Source of the DNA: Pseudonocardia thermophila | GTDB taxonomy: Bacteria; Actinomycetota; Actinomycetes; Mycobacteriales; Pseudonocardiaceae | Direction of reading: 5' to 3' | Assembly (NCBI RefSeq): GCF_900142365.1 | Contig: NZ_FRAP01000005.1 | Coordinates: forward strand, 186,001 to 250,000 | DNA length: 64,000 bases | In this document: in pieces, positions 8,214 through 15,870 of the stretch | How positions within the stretch are numbered: the stretch's first letter is position 1 | How the letters are laid out: the number at the start of each line of letters is the position of its first letter | Translations under genes and position numbers: made by a program | The notes under the pieces: generated by a model | The model's input: the letters and a program-made list of their open reading frames with translations, nothing else | Database searches by the model: none | What the model was told of the DNA's origin: nothing

Positions 8214-9472
8214 CGGCCGACCCCCTCCGTGACCGCGCGGACGGAGTCCGCCACGATCGCGAGCCCCTCGTCGAGCTCGGCGTCGGTCACGGTGAGCGGC
8301 GGCATGATCTTCATGACCTCGTCGGACGGGCCGGAGGTCTCCATCAGCAGGCCGCGCTCGAACGCCGCGGCGCACACCTTCGCGGCCAGCTCGGGCTGGC
8401 CGAACTGCAGCCCGCGGGCCAGCCCGCGGCCCTTCGGGGTCAGCTCGACGGCCGAGGAGGCCGCAGCCAGCTCGGTGAGCGCGGCCTCGACCTTCTCGCC
8501 CTTGGCGATCGTGGCGCGCTCGAGGGCGTCGTCGCGCCAGTACTCGTTCAGCGCGGCCGTCGCCGTCACGAACGCCGGGTTGTTGCCGCGGAACGTGCCG
8601 TTGTGCTCGCCGGGACCCCACTGGTCGTACTCCGGCTTGATCAGCGTCAGCGCCATGGGCAGGCCGTAGCCGGAGATCGACTTCGACAGGCAGACGATGT
8701 CCGGCTGGATGCCGGCGATCTCGAACGAGAAGAAGGGGCCGGTGCGCCCGACGCCCATCTGGACGTCGTCGACGATGAGCAGGATCTCGTGGCGGCGGCA
8801 CAGGTCGGCCAGCGCCTGCAGCCACTCGACGCGGGCGGGGTTGATGCCGCCCTCCCCCTGCACGGTCTCGACGATGATCCCGGCCGGCTCGTTCAGACCG
8901 CTGCCGGAGTCGGCGAGCAGCTTCTCCAGCAGCAGGAAGTCCGGGACGGTTCCGTCGAAGTAGTTGTCGTACGGCATGGGCGTCGCGTGCACGAGGGGGA
9001 CGCCGGCGCCACCGCGCTTCATCGAGTTGCCGGTGACCGACAGCGCGCCCAGCGTCATGCCGTGGAACGCGTTCGTGAAGTTGATCATCGCCTCGCGGCC
9101 GCTGATCTTGCGCGCCAGCTTGAGCGCAGCCTCCACGGTGTTGGCGCCGGTCGGGCCGGGGAACTGGACCTTGTAGTCCAGCCCGCGGGGCTCCAGCACG
9201 ACCTCTCGGAAGGTGCGCAGGAACTCCTCCTTGGCGCTGGTGAACATGTCCAGGCCGTGCGTGATCCCGTCCCGGGCCAAGTACTCGATCAACGGTTTCT
9301 TCAGCGCGGGCGGGTTGTGCCCGTAGTTGAGGGCCCCCGCACCGGCGAAGAAGTCCAAGTAGGACTTTCCGTCGACATCGGTGATGCGGGAACCACGCGC
9401 GGTGTCGAAGACCACCGGCCAGGAGCGGCAGTAGCTGCGGACCTGGGATTCGACGTCTTCGAACACGGTCAT
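8210..9472 (-). CDS. ectB: Diaminobutyrate-2-oxoglutarate aminotransferase
   Basis: 420 residues, a class-III PLP aminotransferase of normal length. It contains [14 protein letters not shown] near the N-terminus, [19 protein letters not shown] (PLP-ring Asp) and the PLP lysine in [10 protein letters not shown]. It makes L-2,4-diaminobutyrate from aspartate semialdehyde and glutamate. Its 4-bp overlaps with ectA and ectC suggest coupled translation of the whole pathway. Confidence 0.97.
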   Translation of the reverse strand: MTVFEDVESQVRSYCRSWPVVFDTARGSRITDVDGKSYLDFFAGAGALNYGHNPPALKKPLIEYLARDGITHGLDMFTSAKEEFLRTFREVVLEPRGLDYKVQFPGPTGANTVEAALKLARKISGREAMINFTNAFHGMTLGALSVTGNSMKRGGAGVPLVHATPMPYDNYFDGTVPDFLLLEKLLADSGSGLNEPAGIIVETVQGEGGINPARVEWLQALADLCRRHEILLIVDDVQMGVGRTGPFFSFEIAGIQPDIVCLSKSISGYGLPMALTLIKPEYDQWGPGEHNGTFRGNNPAFVTATAALNEYWRDDALERATIAKGEKVEAALTELAAASSAVELTPKGRGLARGLQFGQPELAAKVCAAAFERGLLMETSGPSDEVMKIMPPLTVTDAELDEGLAIVADSVRAVTEGVGR

Positions 9473-10002
9473 TTCTGCATCATTCCTCGGTCGATCGGGG
9501 AGATCCGGTGGAGGATCTCGGACTCGTGTCGGGCGCCGAGCACGTCGGTGCCGAACAGCTCCGTGCGCTCGAGCCGGGCCCCGTGCCGGGCGGCGAACGC
9601 CGCGAACAGGGCGCGGGAGGCCGTGTTGCCGTCGGTGACCGTGGTCTCCAGGGCCGTGATGCCCGGGACGCGCGCGACCAGGGCGTCGAGCATGCGGCCG
9701 GCGATCCCGCGCCCCCGCGCAGCGGCGGCGACGGCCACCTGCCACACGAAGAGCACATGGGGGGCGTCCGGCCGGCGGTAACCGGTCACGAAGCCGACGA
9801 CGGCCCCGTCGCTGCGCGCGACCACCGAGGTACCGGCGAAGTCGCGGCACCACAGCACGTACGCGTAGCGGGTGTTGACGTCCAGCACACCGGTTTCCGC
9901 CGCGATTCGGTGCAGCTCCACCCCGTCGGGGATGTCGGGGTGCGCGATCTCGACCGCCAGCTTCTCGGGTGCCGTCACGAGGCGACAACGTAACAAGAAC
10001 AT
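9469..10002 (-). CDS. ectA: Diaminobutyrate acetyltransferase
   Basis: About 177 residues, a GNAT acetyltransferase with [18 protein letters not shown], the acetyl-CoA loop [14 protein letters not shown] and [13 protein letters not shown], all typical of EctA. It acetylates diaminobutyrate, the second step of ectoine synthesis. ATG 10002 is used here; GTG 9978 would start just before [12 protein letters not shown] and is equally possible, as neither has a strong ribosome-binding site. It is the first gene of ectABCD. Confidence 0.93.
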   Translation of the reverse strand: MFLLRCRLVTAPEKLAVEIAHPDIPDGVELHRIAAETGVLDVNTRYAYVLWCRDFAGTSVVARSDGAVVGFVTGYRRPDAPHVLFVWQVAVAAAARGRGIAGRMLDALVARVPGITALETTVTDGNTASRALFAAFAARHGARLERTELFGTDVLGARHESEILHRISPIDRGMMQK

Positions 10003-10053
10003 TGCGGGCCCGCCGGATGGAACGCGCATTCCCCGAGCCTCTCGGAGAAATAC

Positions 10054-10069
10054 TGTGACTGCTATCACA
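10054..10069. promoter_or_regulatory. Perfect CRP-type palindrome upstream of ectA
   Basis: TGTGA-N6-TCACA is perfect, and the flanking C and G extend it to CTGTGA/TCACAG (10053-10070). This is the consensus for Crp/GlxR-family regulators. It lies about 52 bp upstream of ectA ATG 10002 and about 180 bp upstream of the divergent amidase. No Crp gene is in the window. Confidence 0.7.
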
Positions 10070-10247
10070 GATGCGTTTGATCGGCGCCGGAAATGGTTAC
10101 CGCCGCTTCGGCGCAGGTGAGGCGGCGATCACCCGGCCGGATGCACCGGGTCCGCCGGACCTGATCGTACGGCTGCGCGAGGCGGCTCACAGTACAGCGC
10201 CGCCGGGCTGGACAGGCTCCTCCGACACGGGCGAGGCTGGGCAGATC

Positions 10248-11660
10248 ATGACCGAACCGACCGCCCGCGAACTGCTCGCCGATCTCACCGCCCACCGGGT
10301 CTCCGCCCGTGAGCTGCTCGACGCCGCCGTCGCCCGCGCCGAAGCCACCGAGGAGCTGACCGCGGTGGTCGCCACCGATCTCGACCGCGCCCGCGCGGCG
10401 GCGGCCGCCGTCGACGAGGCCCGCGCCGCCGGCGCCGAGGTCGGCAGGCTCGCCGGGCTGCCGATGACGATCAAGGATGGGTTCGACGTCACCGGGATGC
10501 CCGCGGTGTGCGGCAGCCCGTCGCTCGTCGGTCGCGACCCCGACGTGCCCGACGCCGACGTCGTCGCGATCGCGCGGGCCGCGGGGGCGGTGCTGTGGGG
10601 CAAGACGAACGTGCCGCTGATGCTCGGCGACGTCCAGACCTACAACGCCGTCTACGGCACCACCCGCAACCCGTACGACCCCGAGCGCACGTCCGGCGGC
10701 TCGTCGGGCGGGGCTGCGGTGGCGCTGGCCACCGGCGTGACCAGCCTGGAGATCGGCTCCGACCTGGGTGGCTCACTGCGGATCCCGGCCGGCTTCTGCG
10801 GAGTGCACGCGCTGAAGCCGACGTGGGGCCGGCTGCCGGGGCGAGGTCAGGTGCCACCGCTGCCCGGCACCCCGTACGTCGAGCAGGACCTGGGGGTCGT
10901 CGGGCCGATGGCGCGCACGGCCGGAGACCTGCGGTTGCTCTGGGAGGTGCTGGCCGGCCGCAGCACCACGCCCACCCCGGCATCCGGGCTGCGGGTGGCG
11001 CTGTGGCTGGACGCGCCGCTGCCGCTGGCGGGCGAGGTGCGCTCGATCGTCGAGAGCGCGGCGGAAGGGCTGCGCGCGCAGGGCGTGGCGGTGGAGCTCG
11101 CCGCCCCGCCGGTGGACGTCGACGAGCTGATCGAGACCTACTTCGGCCTGCTGTTCCCGGTGATCGCCGCCGGGCTGCCCGCGAAGGTGCTCGACCGCCT
11201 GCGCGCGCAGCGACCCGAGGCGGTGGCCGCCGTCGCCGCGGGCGCGTCGCGCTACCGGGAACAGGCCAACATCGCGTTCCTGACCGCCGACGACGACGCG
11301 ATCCTCGCCGCGCGGGGACGGCGGGCGCGGATGCAGCGGGCCGTCGCGGCGTGGTTCGAGAGCTACGACGCGATCCTCGCCCCGGTCACCGCGGTGCCCG
11401 CGTTCCCGCACGACCACTCCGGCAGCCTGGCCGCGCGCGACGTCGAGGTGGACGGCGAGGCGGTGCCGTACCTGCACCTGTTCGACTGGATCGCGCTGGC
11501 GTCGGCGCTGCACCTGCCGGCGGTCTCCGCGCCAGCCGGGCGGACCGCCGCCGGGCTGCCGGTGGGGGTGCAGCTCATCGCCCCGCTGGACCGGGAGGAC
11601 CGGCTGCTGGACCTGGCCGAGGCGCTGGAGCTGGCGGACGTCGGGGCGGCGCAGCGGTAG
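10248..11660 (+). CDS. Amidase-signature family hydrolase
   Basis: 470 residues. The Ser-Ser-Lys triad elements are visible: Lys in LPMTIKDGFD and the Gly/Ser loop TSGGSSGGAAVALATG, followed by EIGSDLGGSLRIPAGFCGVH and, later, ALKPTWGRLPGRG. The C-terminal segment YDAILAPVTAVPAFPHDH is typical. It hydrolyses carboxamides; the substrate is unknown. ATG 10248 is chosen because the motif-bearing protein begins MTEPTARELLADL; the open frame upstream to 10071 looks non-coding and would run into the CRP-like site. Confidence 0.88.
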   Translation: MTEPTARELLADLTAHRVSARELLDAAVARAEATEELTAVVATDLDRARAAAAAVDEARAAGAEVGRLAGLPMTIKDGFDVTGMPAVCGSPSLVGRDPDVPDADVVAIARAAGAVLWGKTNVPLMLGDVQTYNAVYGTTRNPYDPERTSGGSSGGAAVALATGVTSLEIGSDLGGSLRIPAGFCGVHALKPTWGRLPGRGQVPPLPGTPYVEQDLGVVGPMARTAGDLRLLWEVLAGRSTTPTPASGLRVALWLDAPLPLAGEVRSIVESAAEGLRAQGVAVELAAPPVDVDELIETYFGLLFPVIAAGLPAKVLDRLRAQRPEAVAAVAAGASRYREQANIAFLTADDDAILAARGRRARMQRAVAAWFESYDAILAPVTAVPAFPHDHSGSLAARDVEVDGEAVPYLHLFDWIALASALHLPAVSAPAGRTAAGLPVGVQLIAPLDREDRLLDLAEALELADVGAAQR

Positions 11661-11745
11661 CGCACGCCTGTCGCGGTGCCCGCGAACGGCGCTCCGGAGC
11701 GCGCGAGCCGCGATCCGGCGACGAAGGAGCCGGGCGTAACCACCA

Positions 11746-11775
11746 TTGACATGCAGCCGACAGGTTGCCTAATGT
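11746..11775 (+). promoter_or_regulatory. Sigma-70-type promoter of the ArsR-SRPBCC gene
   Basis: TTGACA (11746-11751) and TAATGT (11770-11775) are separated by 18 bp. The -35 box is perfect. The first operator copy (11751-11770) fills the spacer, so regulator binding there should block RNA polymerase. Confidence 0.7.
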
Positions 11776-11801
11776 CTCGACATGCAGCCATTCGGTTGCA
11801 T
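11751..11801. promoter_or_regulatory. Twin ArsR-type operators
   Basis: Two copies of ATGCAGCC-N4-GGTTGC(A/C)(T/C) sit at 11751-11770 and 11782-11801, 31 bp apart (about three helical turns). Each is an imperfect dyad (ATGCARCC-N4-GGTTGCAT consensus). The first lies between the -35 and -10 boxes and the second over the expected transcript start, which fits autorepression. Confidence 0.65.
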
Positions 11802-11816
11802 GACGTGGAGGGTGCC

Positions 11817-12626
11817 GTGGACGCCGTCTTCCGAGCCCTCGCCGATCCCGGCCGCCGCCGACTGCTCGACAGCCTGAACGCCCGCGGCGGCCAGACGCTG
11901 AGCGAGCTCTGCGGACAGCTGGACATGACCCGCCAGGCGGTGAGCAAGCACCTGGCGGTGCTGGAGGCCGCTCAGCTCGTCGTCTCCGTGCGCCGTGGCC
12001 GGGAGAAGCTGCACTACCTCAACGCCGCCCCGATCAACGCCGTCGCCGACCGGTGGATCGCCCGCTACCACCGGCGCCGCGCGCAGGCCCTCGCCGATCT
12101 CGCGACCGCCCTGGAGGCCACCGTGACCACCGATGCGACCACCGACGCGACCACCGACTTCGTCTACGTCAGCTACATCGCGACCACGCCCGAGGCGCTG
12201 TTCCGGGCGCTCGTGGAGCCGGAGTTCACCCGGCAGTACTGGGGCATCGCCCTGGAGTCGGAGTGGTCGGTCGGCGCGCCGGTCACCTGGGTCGAGGGCG
12301 AGGTCCGCATCGAGCACCCCGACCAGCGCGTGGTGGCCTACGACCCGCCGCGCCGACTGGCCTACACCTGGCACACGTTCACCCCCGAGTGGGGCGCCGC
12401 GACGGGGATGGGCACGGAGTTCGCCGAGCGCGCCGCAGCCGAACCGCGCACCACCGCCACGTTCGAGATCGAGGACGCCGGCGACGGCACCGTCAAGCTG
12501 ACGGTGACCCACACGGGCTTCCCCGCGGGAAGCATCGTCCGCGAGGCGTGCAGCCAGGGCTGGCCGCACCTGGTGTCGGGCCTCAAGACCCTCCTGGAGA
12601 CCGGCCGGACGCTGACGCCCGCCTGA
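11817..12626 (+). CDS. ArsR-type HTH regulator fused to an SRPBCC (AHSA1) domain
   Basis: About 269 residues from GTG 11817, preceded by GGAGGG. Residues 2-95 are an ArsR winged helix (VFRALADPGRRRLL, LSELCGQLDMTRQAVSKHLAVLEAAQLV). Residues 110-265 form an AHSA1/START-like ligand pocket (YIATTPEALFRALVEPEFTRQYW, then YDPPRRLAYTWHTF). Fusing sensor and DNA-binding domains suggests direct response to a small hydrophobic ligand, which is unknown. Earlier in-frame codons fall inside the promoter. The 3' end overlaps the convergent CPBP gene by 44 bp. Confidence 0.88.
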   Translation: MDAVFRALADPGRRRLLDSLNARGGQTLSELCGQLDMTRQAVSKHLAVLEAAQLVVSVRRGREKLHYLNAAPINAVADRWIARYHRRRAQALADLATALEATVTTDATTDATTDFVYVSYIATTPEALFRALVEPEFTRQYWGIALESEWSVGAPVTWVEGEVRIEHPDQRVVAYDPPRRLAYTWHTFTPEWGAATGMGTEFAERAAAEPRTTATFEIEDAGDGTVKLTVTHTGFPAGSIVREACSQGWPHLVSGLKTLLETGRTLTPA

Positions 12627-13263
12627 CCGGCTCCTCCGCGAACAACCGAGGCAGGAACCGCAGCATCAGCACCGACCACACGAGGTGCGTGATCGTGGAG
12701 GCCTGCACGCCGCCGGTCGCTCGCCGCTGCGCCGCGAACAGCGTGCCCATCAGCACCGAGGCGAAGACCAGCGCGGGGTTGCGGGTGGCGGTCGTCGCGA
12801 GCACGTACGCGGCGGTCGAGCCCAGGGCCGGGCGCCGCCCGCCGGCAGCCGCGTAGACCGCGCCCCGGAAGTACAGCTCCTCGGCTGCGCCGTTGACCAG
12901 CATGACGGCCAGGACCAGCGGATCGGCACCCCCGGCCGCGTAGCCGAGCACCCGCGAGATCGCCCGCCGGGCGACCGGGATCCGCCGTGCCACCAGCCCG
13001 CCGGCGTAGAAGACACCGAACGCACCGACGCCGAGCGCGGCGGGGCCGAGCACCTGGGTCGACCCCCGGCGGATCGGCCCGGACGCCAGCGCGCCCGCCG
13101 CGTACGCCGCGGCGGTGGCGAGCGTCAGCCCGTAGAAGCGGCGCGATCCGGCCGGCGCGGTGAGCCCCCCGCCCAGCAGCGCGGCCCCGACGAGCCCGGT
13201 CGCAGCGACGGCCCGACGCCGCCGGCGCAGGACCGCACCGGTCTCCGGCACCTCCGCCGTCAC
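12583..13263 (-). CDS. CPBP-family intramembrane metalloprotease
   Basis: 226 residues with about seven hydrophobic helices. The diagnostic motifs are EE-x3-R in GAAEELYFRGAVYAA and the later His in ITHLVWSVLML. CPBP (Abi/Rce1-like) proteins are membrane glutamic/metallo-type proteases of varied function. Its 3' end overlaps the convergent ArsR-SRPBCC gene by 44 bp. The basic C-terminal tail past the last helix may be variable. Confidence 0.82.
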   Translation of the reverse strand: MTAEVPETGAVLRRRRRAVAATGLVGAALLGGGLTAPAGSRRFYGLTLATAAAYAAGALASGPIRRGSTQVLGPAALGVGAFGVFYAGGLVARRIPVARRAISRVLGYAAGGADPLVLAVMLVNGAAEELYFRGAVYAAAGGRRPALGSTAAYVLATTATRNPALVFASVLMGTLFAAQRRATGGVQASTITHLVWSVLMLRFLPRLFAEEPVRRASASGRSPGGS

Positions 13264-14329
13264 GCGACCGCCCTGCGGACGGCACAGGCCTGCTCCCCCG
13301 AAGGGGCCGGTATCGCTTGGTCGTGGTCCACGGGTTCGAACGGTACGAGATCACGGGCTGCGGCGTCGCCACCGCCTCGTCGGTCGTCGACTCGGCGGAG
13401 GAGCGGCCGGCGGTACCGGTCGAGAACACGGCGACGACAGCAACTGACATCACTGACCGGGACCTCATCCGTCGAGGCACGAAGCATGCAGGTCTTCACC
13501 AGCGACCCACCGGCCGGCTCGGCCCGGCGCGGACCTGCGCGCCGCTCACCGCCGGTCGCACGGCCACCACCCCGGCCCCACTCGAAGGCCGCCGACGCGG
13601 TCGCACGCATCCCCGCCGGCGCGCGACTGCCCGCGGCCACCGAGGAGGACCTCCCGACCCGGACCCCGAGGCGGCGATCAGCCGGGCGCTCGGCCCGCCG
13701 ACCACCGCCGTCCCCATCGCGCAGCTCCAGGAGAGCTCCGGCCGGATCCGCACGTCCCGAAGCAGCACACCCGGACCACCACGGGCAAGGCGATCCACCG
13801 CCCGCTCCGGGCCGGGAACCGCCGACCCGACCCCGTTCGAGGCGTCCGGGCCGATGCGCACGCACTGAAGGAGCCCTGATCGCAACCCCCGCGCTGGACG
13901 ATCGCACTGCTCACCCGGATCGGCATCCACCCGGTGATCACGCTGCTGCTGCGGGTGCTCCGCCCGATCGTGGCCGCACTCCCGCTGCCCCCGGTCACGT
14001 TGATGCTCACCATCGCGCCGGTCTCCCTGTCACCCGCGTGCTCCGCGACGCGCTGCGCCCGCCGTCCGCGACGCCGGACGGCCGACCGGACACCCGCGGC
14101 CGAGCGACCGTCCCGACCGGGAGCGAACCATCAGCACTCATCCCGGGCGGCGCCGTAGCGCGCCCGGCCGATGCACGGCACACCCGCGTCCGCGCACGGT
14201 GCGAACGCGGCAGCAGCCGCGGCGAAGCCGCGGCCGCCGAGGGAACGCACGGGGTGGCCCGCAGCAGCGCAGCCGACCGACGCCGCCGGCGATCCCGATC
14301 GCCCACGCGAGCAGCCCGCCGACTGCGCC
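13264..14329. other. About 1.07 kb with no intact gene; decayed DNA
   Basis: Every reading frame here is Arg/Pro/Ala-rich and lacks recognisable domains, apart from the membrane-helix remnant listed separately at 13880-14085. No tRNA, repeat or insertion element was recognised. The stretch lies between the CPBP gene and the twin operators of the Clp-N regulator and looks like relics of one or more inactivated genes. Confidence 0.55.
13880..14085 (+). pseudogene. C-terminal membrane-helix remnant of an antibiotic-biosynthesis-monooxygenase-like protein
   Basis: In the frame with codons at 13886, 13889 and so on, the translation reads PPRWTIALLTRIGIHPVITL, then LPLPPVTLMLTIAPVSL. This strongly resembles the paired helices at the C-terminus of actinobacterial ABM-domain membrane proteins (PPRWKMALLTWxxxxPV...LPLPxRTLVLT). 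A TGA at 13877 cuts it off upstream, no ABM domain is found before it, and the last part (TRVLRDALRP) is in another frame. It is a dead fragment. Confidence 0.5.
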
Positions 14330-14375
14330 GTCAACCCGAGGTTGACGGCATTGTCGGCGTCAACCTACGGTTGAC
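14330..14375. promoter_or_regulatory. Twin perfect operators upstream of the Clp-N regulator
   Basis: GTCAACC-CGA-GGTTGAC (14330-14346) and GTCAACC-TAC-GGTTGAC (14359-14375) are both perfect 7-3-7 dyads with identical half-sites, 29 bp apart. The second ends 2 bp before the ATG of the downstream gene, so binding would block transcription or initiation. Confidence 0.75.
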
Positions 14376-14377
14376 GC

Positions 14378-15043
14378 ATGGTTGAACCCTTCGTGATGCG
14401 GTCCCCCGTCCGGCTCGACGACCTGATCCACGCGGTGCGGGCCGCGCACGACGACCCGCTGGAGCAGCTGAAGGCCGCCGTGCTCGCCGCGGACCACCTC
14501 GGCGAGATCGCCGATCACCTCATCGGCCACTTCGTCGACAACGCCCGCCGCTCCGGTGCGTCCTGGACGGCGATCGGCACCGGCCTCGGCGTCACCAAGC
14601 AGGCGGCGCAGAAGCGGTTCACGCCCAAGCCCGACGCCGACCAGGGCTTCCACCGGTTCACCATGCACGCGCGCAACGCCGTGATGCGCGCGCAGGAGGC
14701 CGCGCGCACCGCCCGCAACGCCGAGATCGGCCTGGCCCACCTCGCGCTCGGTGTGCTCGCCGCGACCCCCGACATCCCCACCGGTGCGCCCGCCGACCGG
14801 CTGCGCAGCGCGCTCACCGCAGCCCTGCCCGCCCCCGCCGAGGAGCCGCCGGGCGTCGTCCCGTTCGACGCGGCCGCTCGCAAGGCCCTGGAGCTGACCT
14901 TCCGCGAGGCCCTGCGCACCGGCCACGAGCTGGTCGAACCCGCCCACCTGCTGCTCGCCGTGCTGGAGGAGGAGAACGACGGGGGACCGCTCACGTCGGC
15001 GGGGGTCACCCGAGCGGCGGTGGAGGCCGGTCTGGCCGCCTGA
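14378..15043 (+). CDS. Clp R-domain protein with N-terminal HTH, probable autoregulator
   Basis: 221 residues from ATG 14378. Residues 1-85 hold a sigma-like helix-turn-helix (ASWTAIGTGLGVTKQAAQKR). Residues about 90-220 carry two Clp-N (R-domain) repeats, seen as FTMHARNAVMRAQEAARTA and LAHLALGVL, then ALELTFREALRTGHELVEPA and HLLLAVLEEEN. There is no AAA+ module, so it is not a chaperone. The architecture is known among actinobacterial transcription factors. The twin palindromes directly upstream suggest autoregulation. Ligand and other targets are unknown. Confidence 0.8.
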   Translation: MVEPFVMRSPVRLDDLIHAVRAAHDDPLEQLKAAVLAADHLGEIADHLIGHFVDNARRSGASWTAIGTGLGVTKQAAQKRFTPKPDADQGFHRFTMHARNAVMRAQEAARTARNAEIGLAHLALGVLAATPDIPTGAPADRLRSALTAALPAPAEEPPGVVPFDAAARKALELTFREALRTGHELVEPAHLLLAVLEEENDGGPLTSAGVTRAAVEAGLAA

Positions 15044-15062
15044 CCTGCGGTAGGTTGCCCGG

Positions 15063-15869
15063 GTGCCGGCCGCTCGGGTGATCGCCTGCGACGAGTCCGG
15101 CTACGAGGGTGAGCGCCTCGTCGGCGGGGTAACCACGGTGTTCGCCCACGCCGGCACCGATCTCGACGTCGCAGCGGCCGAGGAGATCGTGGCGCTGCTG
15201 CGGGACCGGATCCGCTCCCCCGCGCTGGAGTACAAGGCAGGCCACCTGCTGCGGGCCAAGCACCGCGCGGCGCTGGAATGGCTGCTCGTCCGGCTCGCCG
15301 GTCGGGCGAGCGTCCACCTCGTCGACAAGGCGCACCTGCTGGCGAGGACGCTCGACGGGCTGGTGCCGGCGGGTGTCCCGCTCGCCGCGGTCGAGCCGGT
15401 GCTGCGGGCCCGCACCGCCGACGAGTTGGCGGAGACGACCGAGGCGCTGCGCGCGGTGGCGCCCCGGATCGCCGATGCCGTCGCCCGTCGCCGGGCCGCG
15501 GAGCTGGCCGATCCGCCCGTCTTCCCCGCGCTCGATCCGCTGCCCGCAGCGATCGGCGCGACCGTGGCGCACTGGAGCGCGGACGGGCCGGTCGCGCTCG
15601 TGCACGACCGGCAGACCACGCTCTCGCCCGAGCGGATCGCCGCGCTGCAGGCCGCGTACCCGGCGCTGGCCGGGCTCACCCTGGTGCCGTCCCGGTCGGA
15701 CGCGCGGGTGCAGGTGGCCGACTTCGTCGCGGGGGTCGCCTTCCGCATCGCCGCGGACGCGCTCGCTGGGCACCCCGACGCCGAGCTGCTCGCCCTGCTG
15801 CGCCCGTACGTGCTGGCCGGCTCGGTGTGGTGCGATCCGGCCAGCGGTGCGGCCCTGGGCTTGTCCTGA
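15063..15869 (+). CDS. DUF3800-like protein
   Basis: 268 residues from GTG 15063. It opens with VIACDESGYEGE, the D-E-S-G motif of DUF3800 proteins, has EYKAGHLLRAKHRAAL in the first third and ends the core with DARVQVADFVAGVAFR, matching the Q-x-AD-x-xAG motif. These motifs recall RNase H-fold nucleases, but activity is untested for most members. It follows the Clp-N gene by 19 bp on the same strand and abuts the convergent oxidoreductase gene. Confidence 0.72.
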   Translation: MPAARVIACDESGYEGERLVGGVTTVFAHAGTDLDVAAAEEIVALLRDRIRSPALEYKAGHLLRAKHRAALEWLLVRLAGRASVHLVDKAHLLARTLDGLVPAGVPLAAVEPVLRARTADELAETTEALRAVAPRIADAVARRRAAELADPPVFPALDPLPAAIGATVAHWSADGPVALVHDRQTTLSPERIAALQAAYPALAGLTLVPSRSDARVQVADFVAGVAFRIAADALAGHPDAELLALLRPYVLAGSVWCDPASGAALGLS

Positions 15870-15870
15870 C

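Noticed and set aside
13328..13345. GGTTCGAA resembling a tRNA T-loop
   Set aside because: No acceptor, D or anticodon stems can be drawn around it.
12362..13480. A long minus-strand frame beginning with a signal-peptide-like MSVAVVAVFSTGTAG
   Set aside because: It quickly becomes an out-of-frame shadow of the CPBP gene and has no family resemblance.
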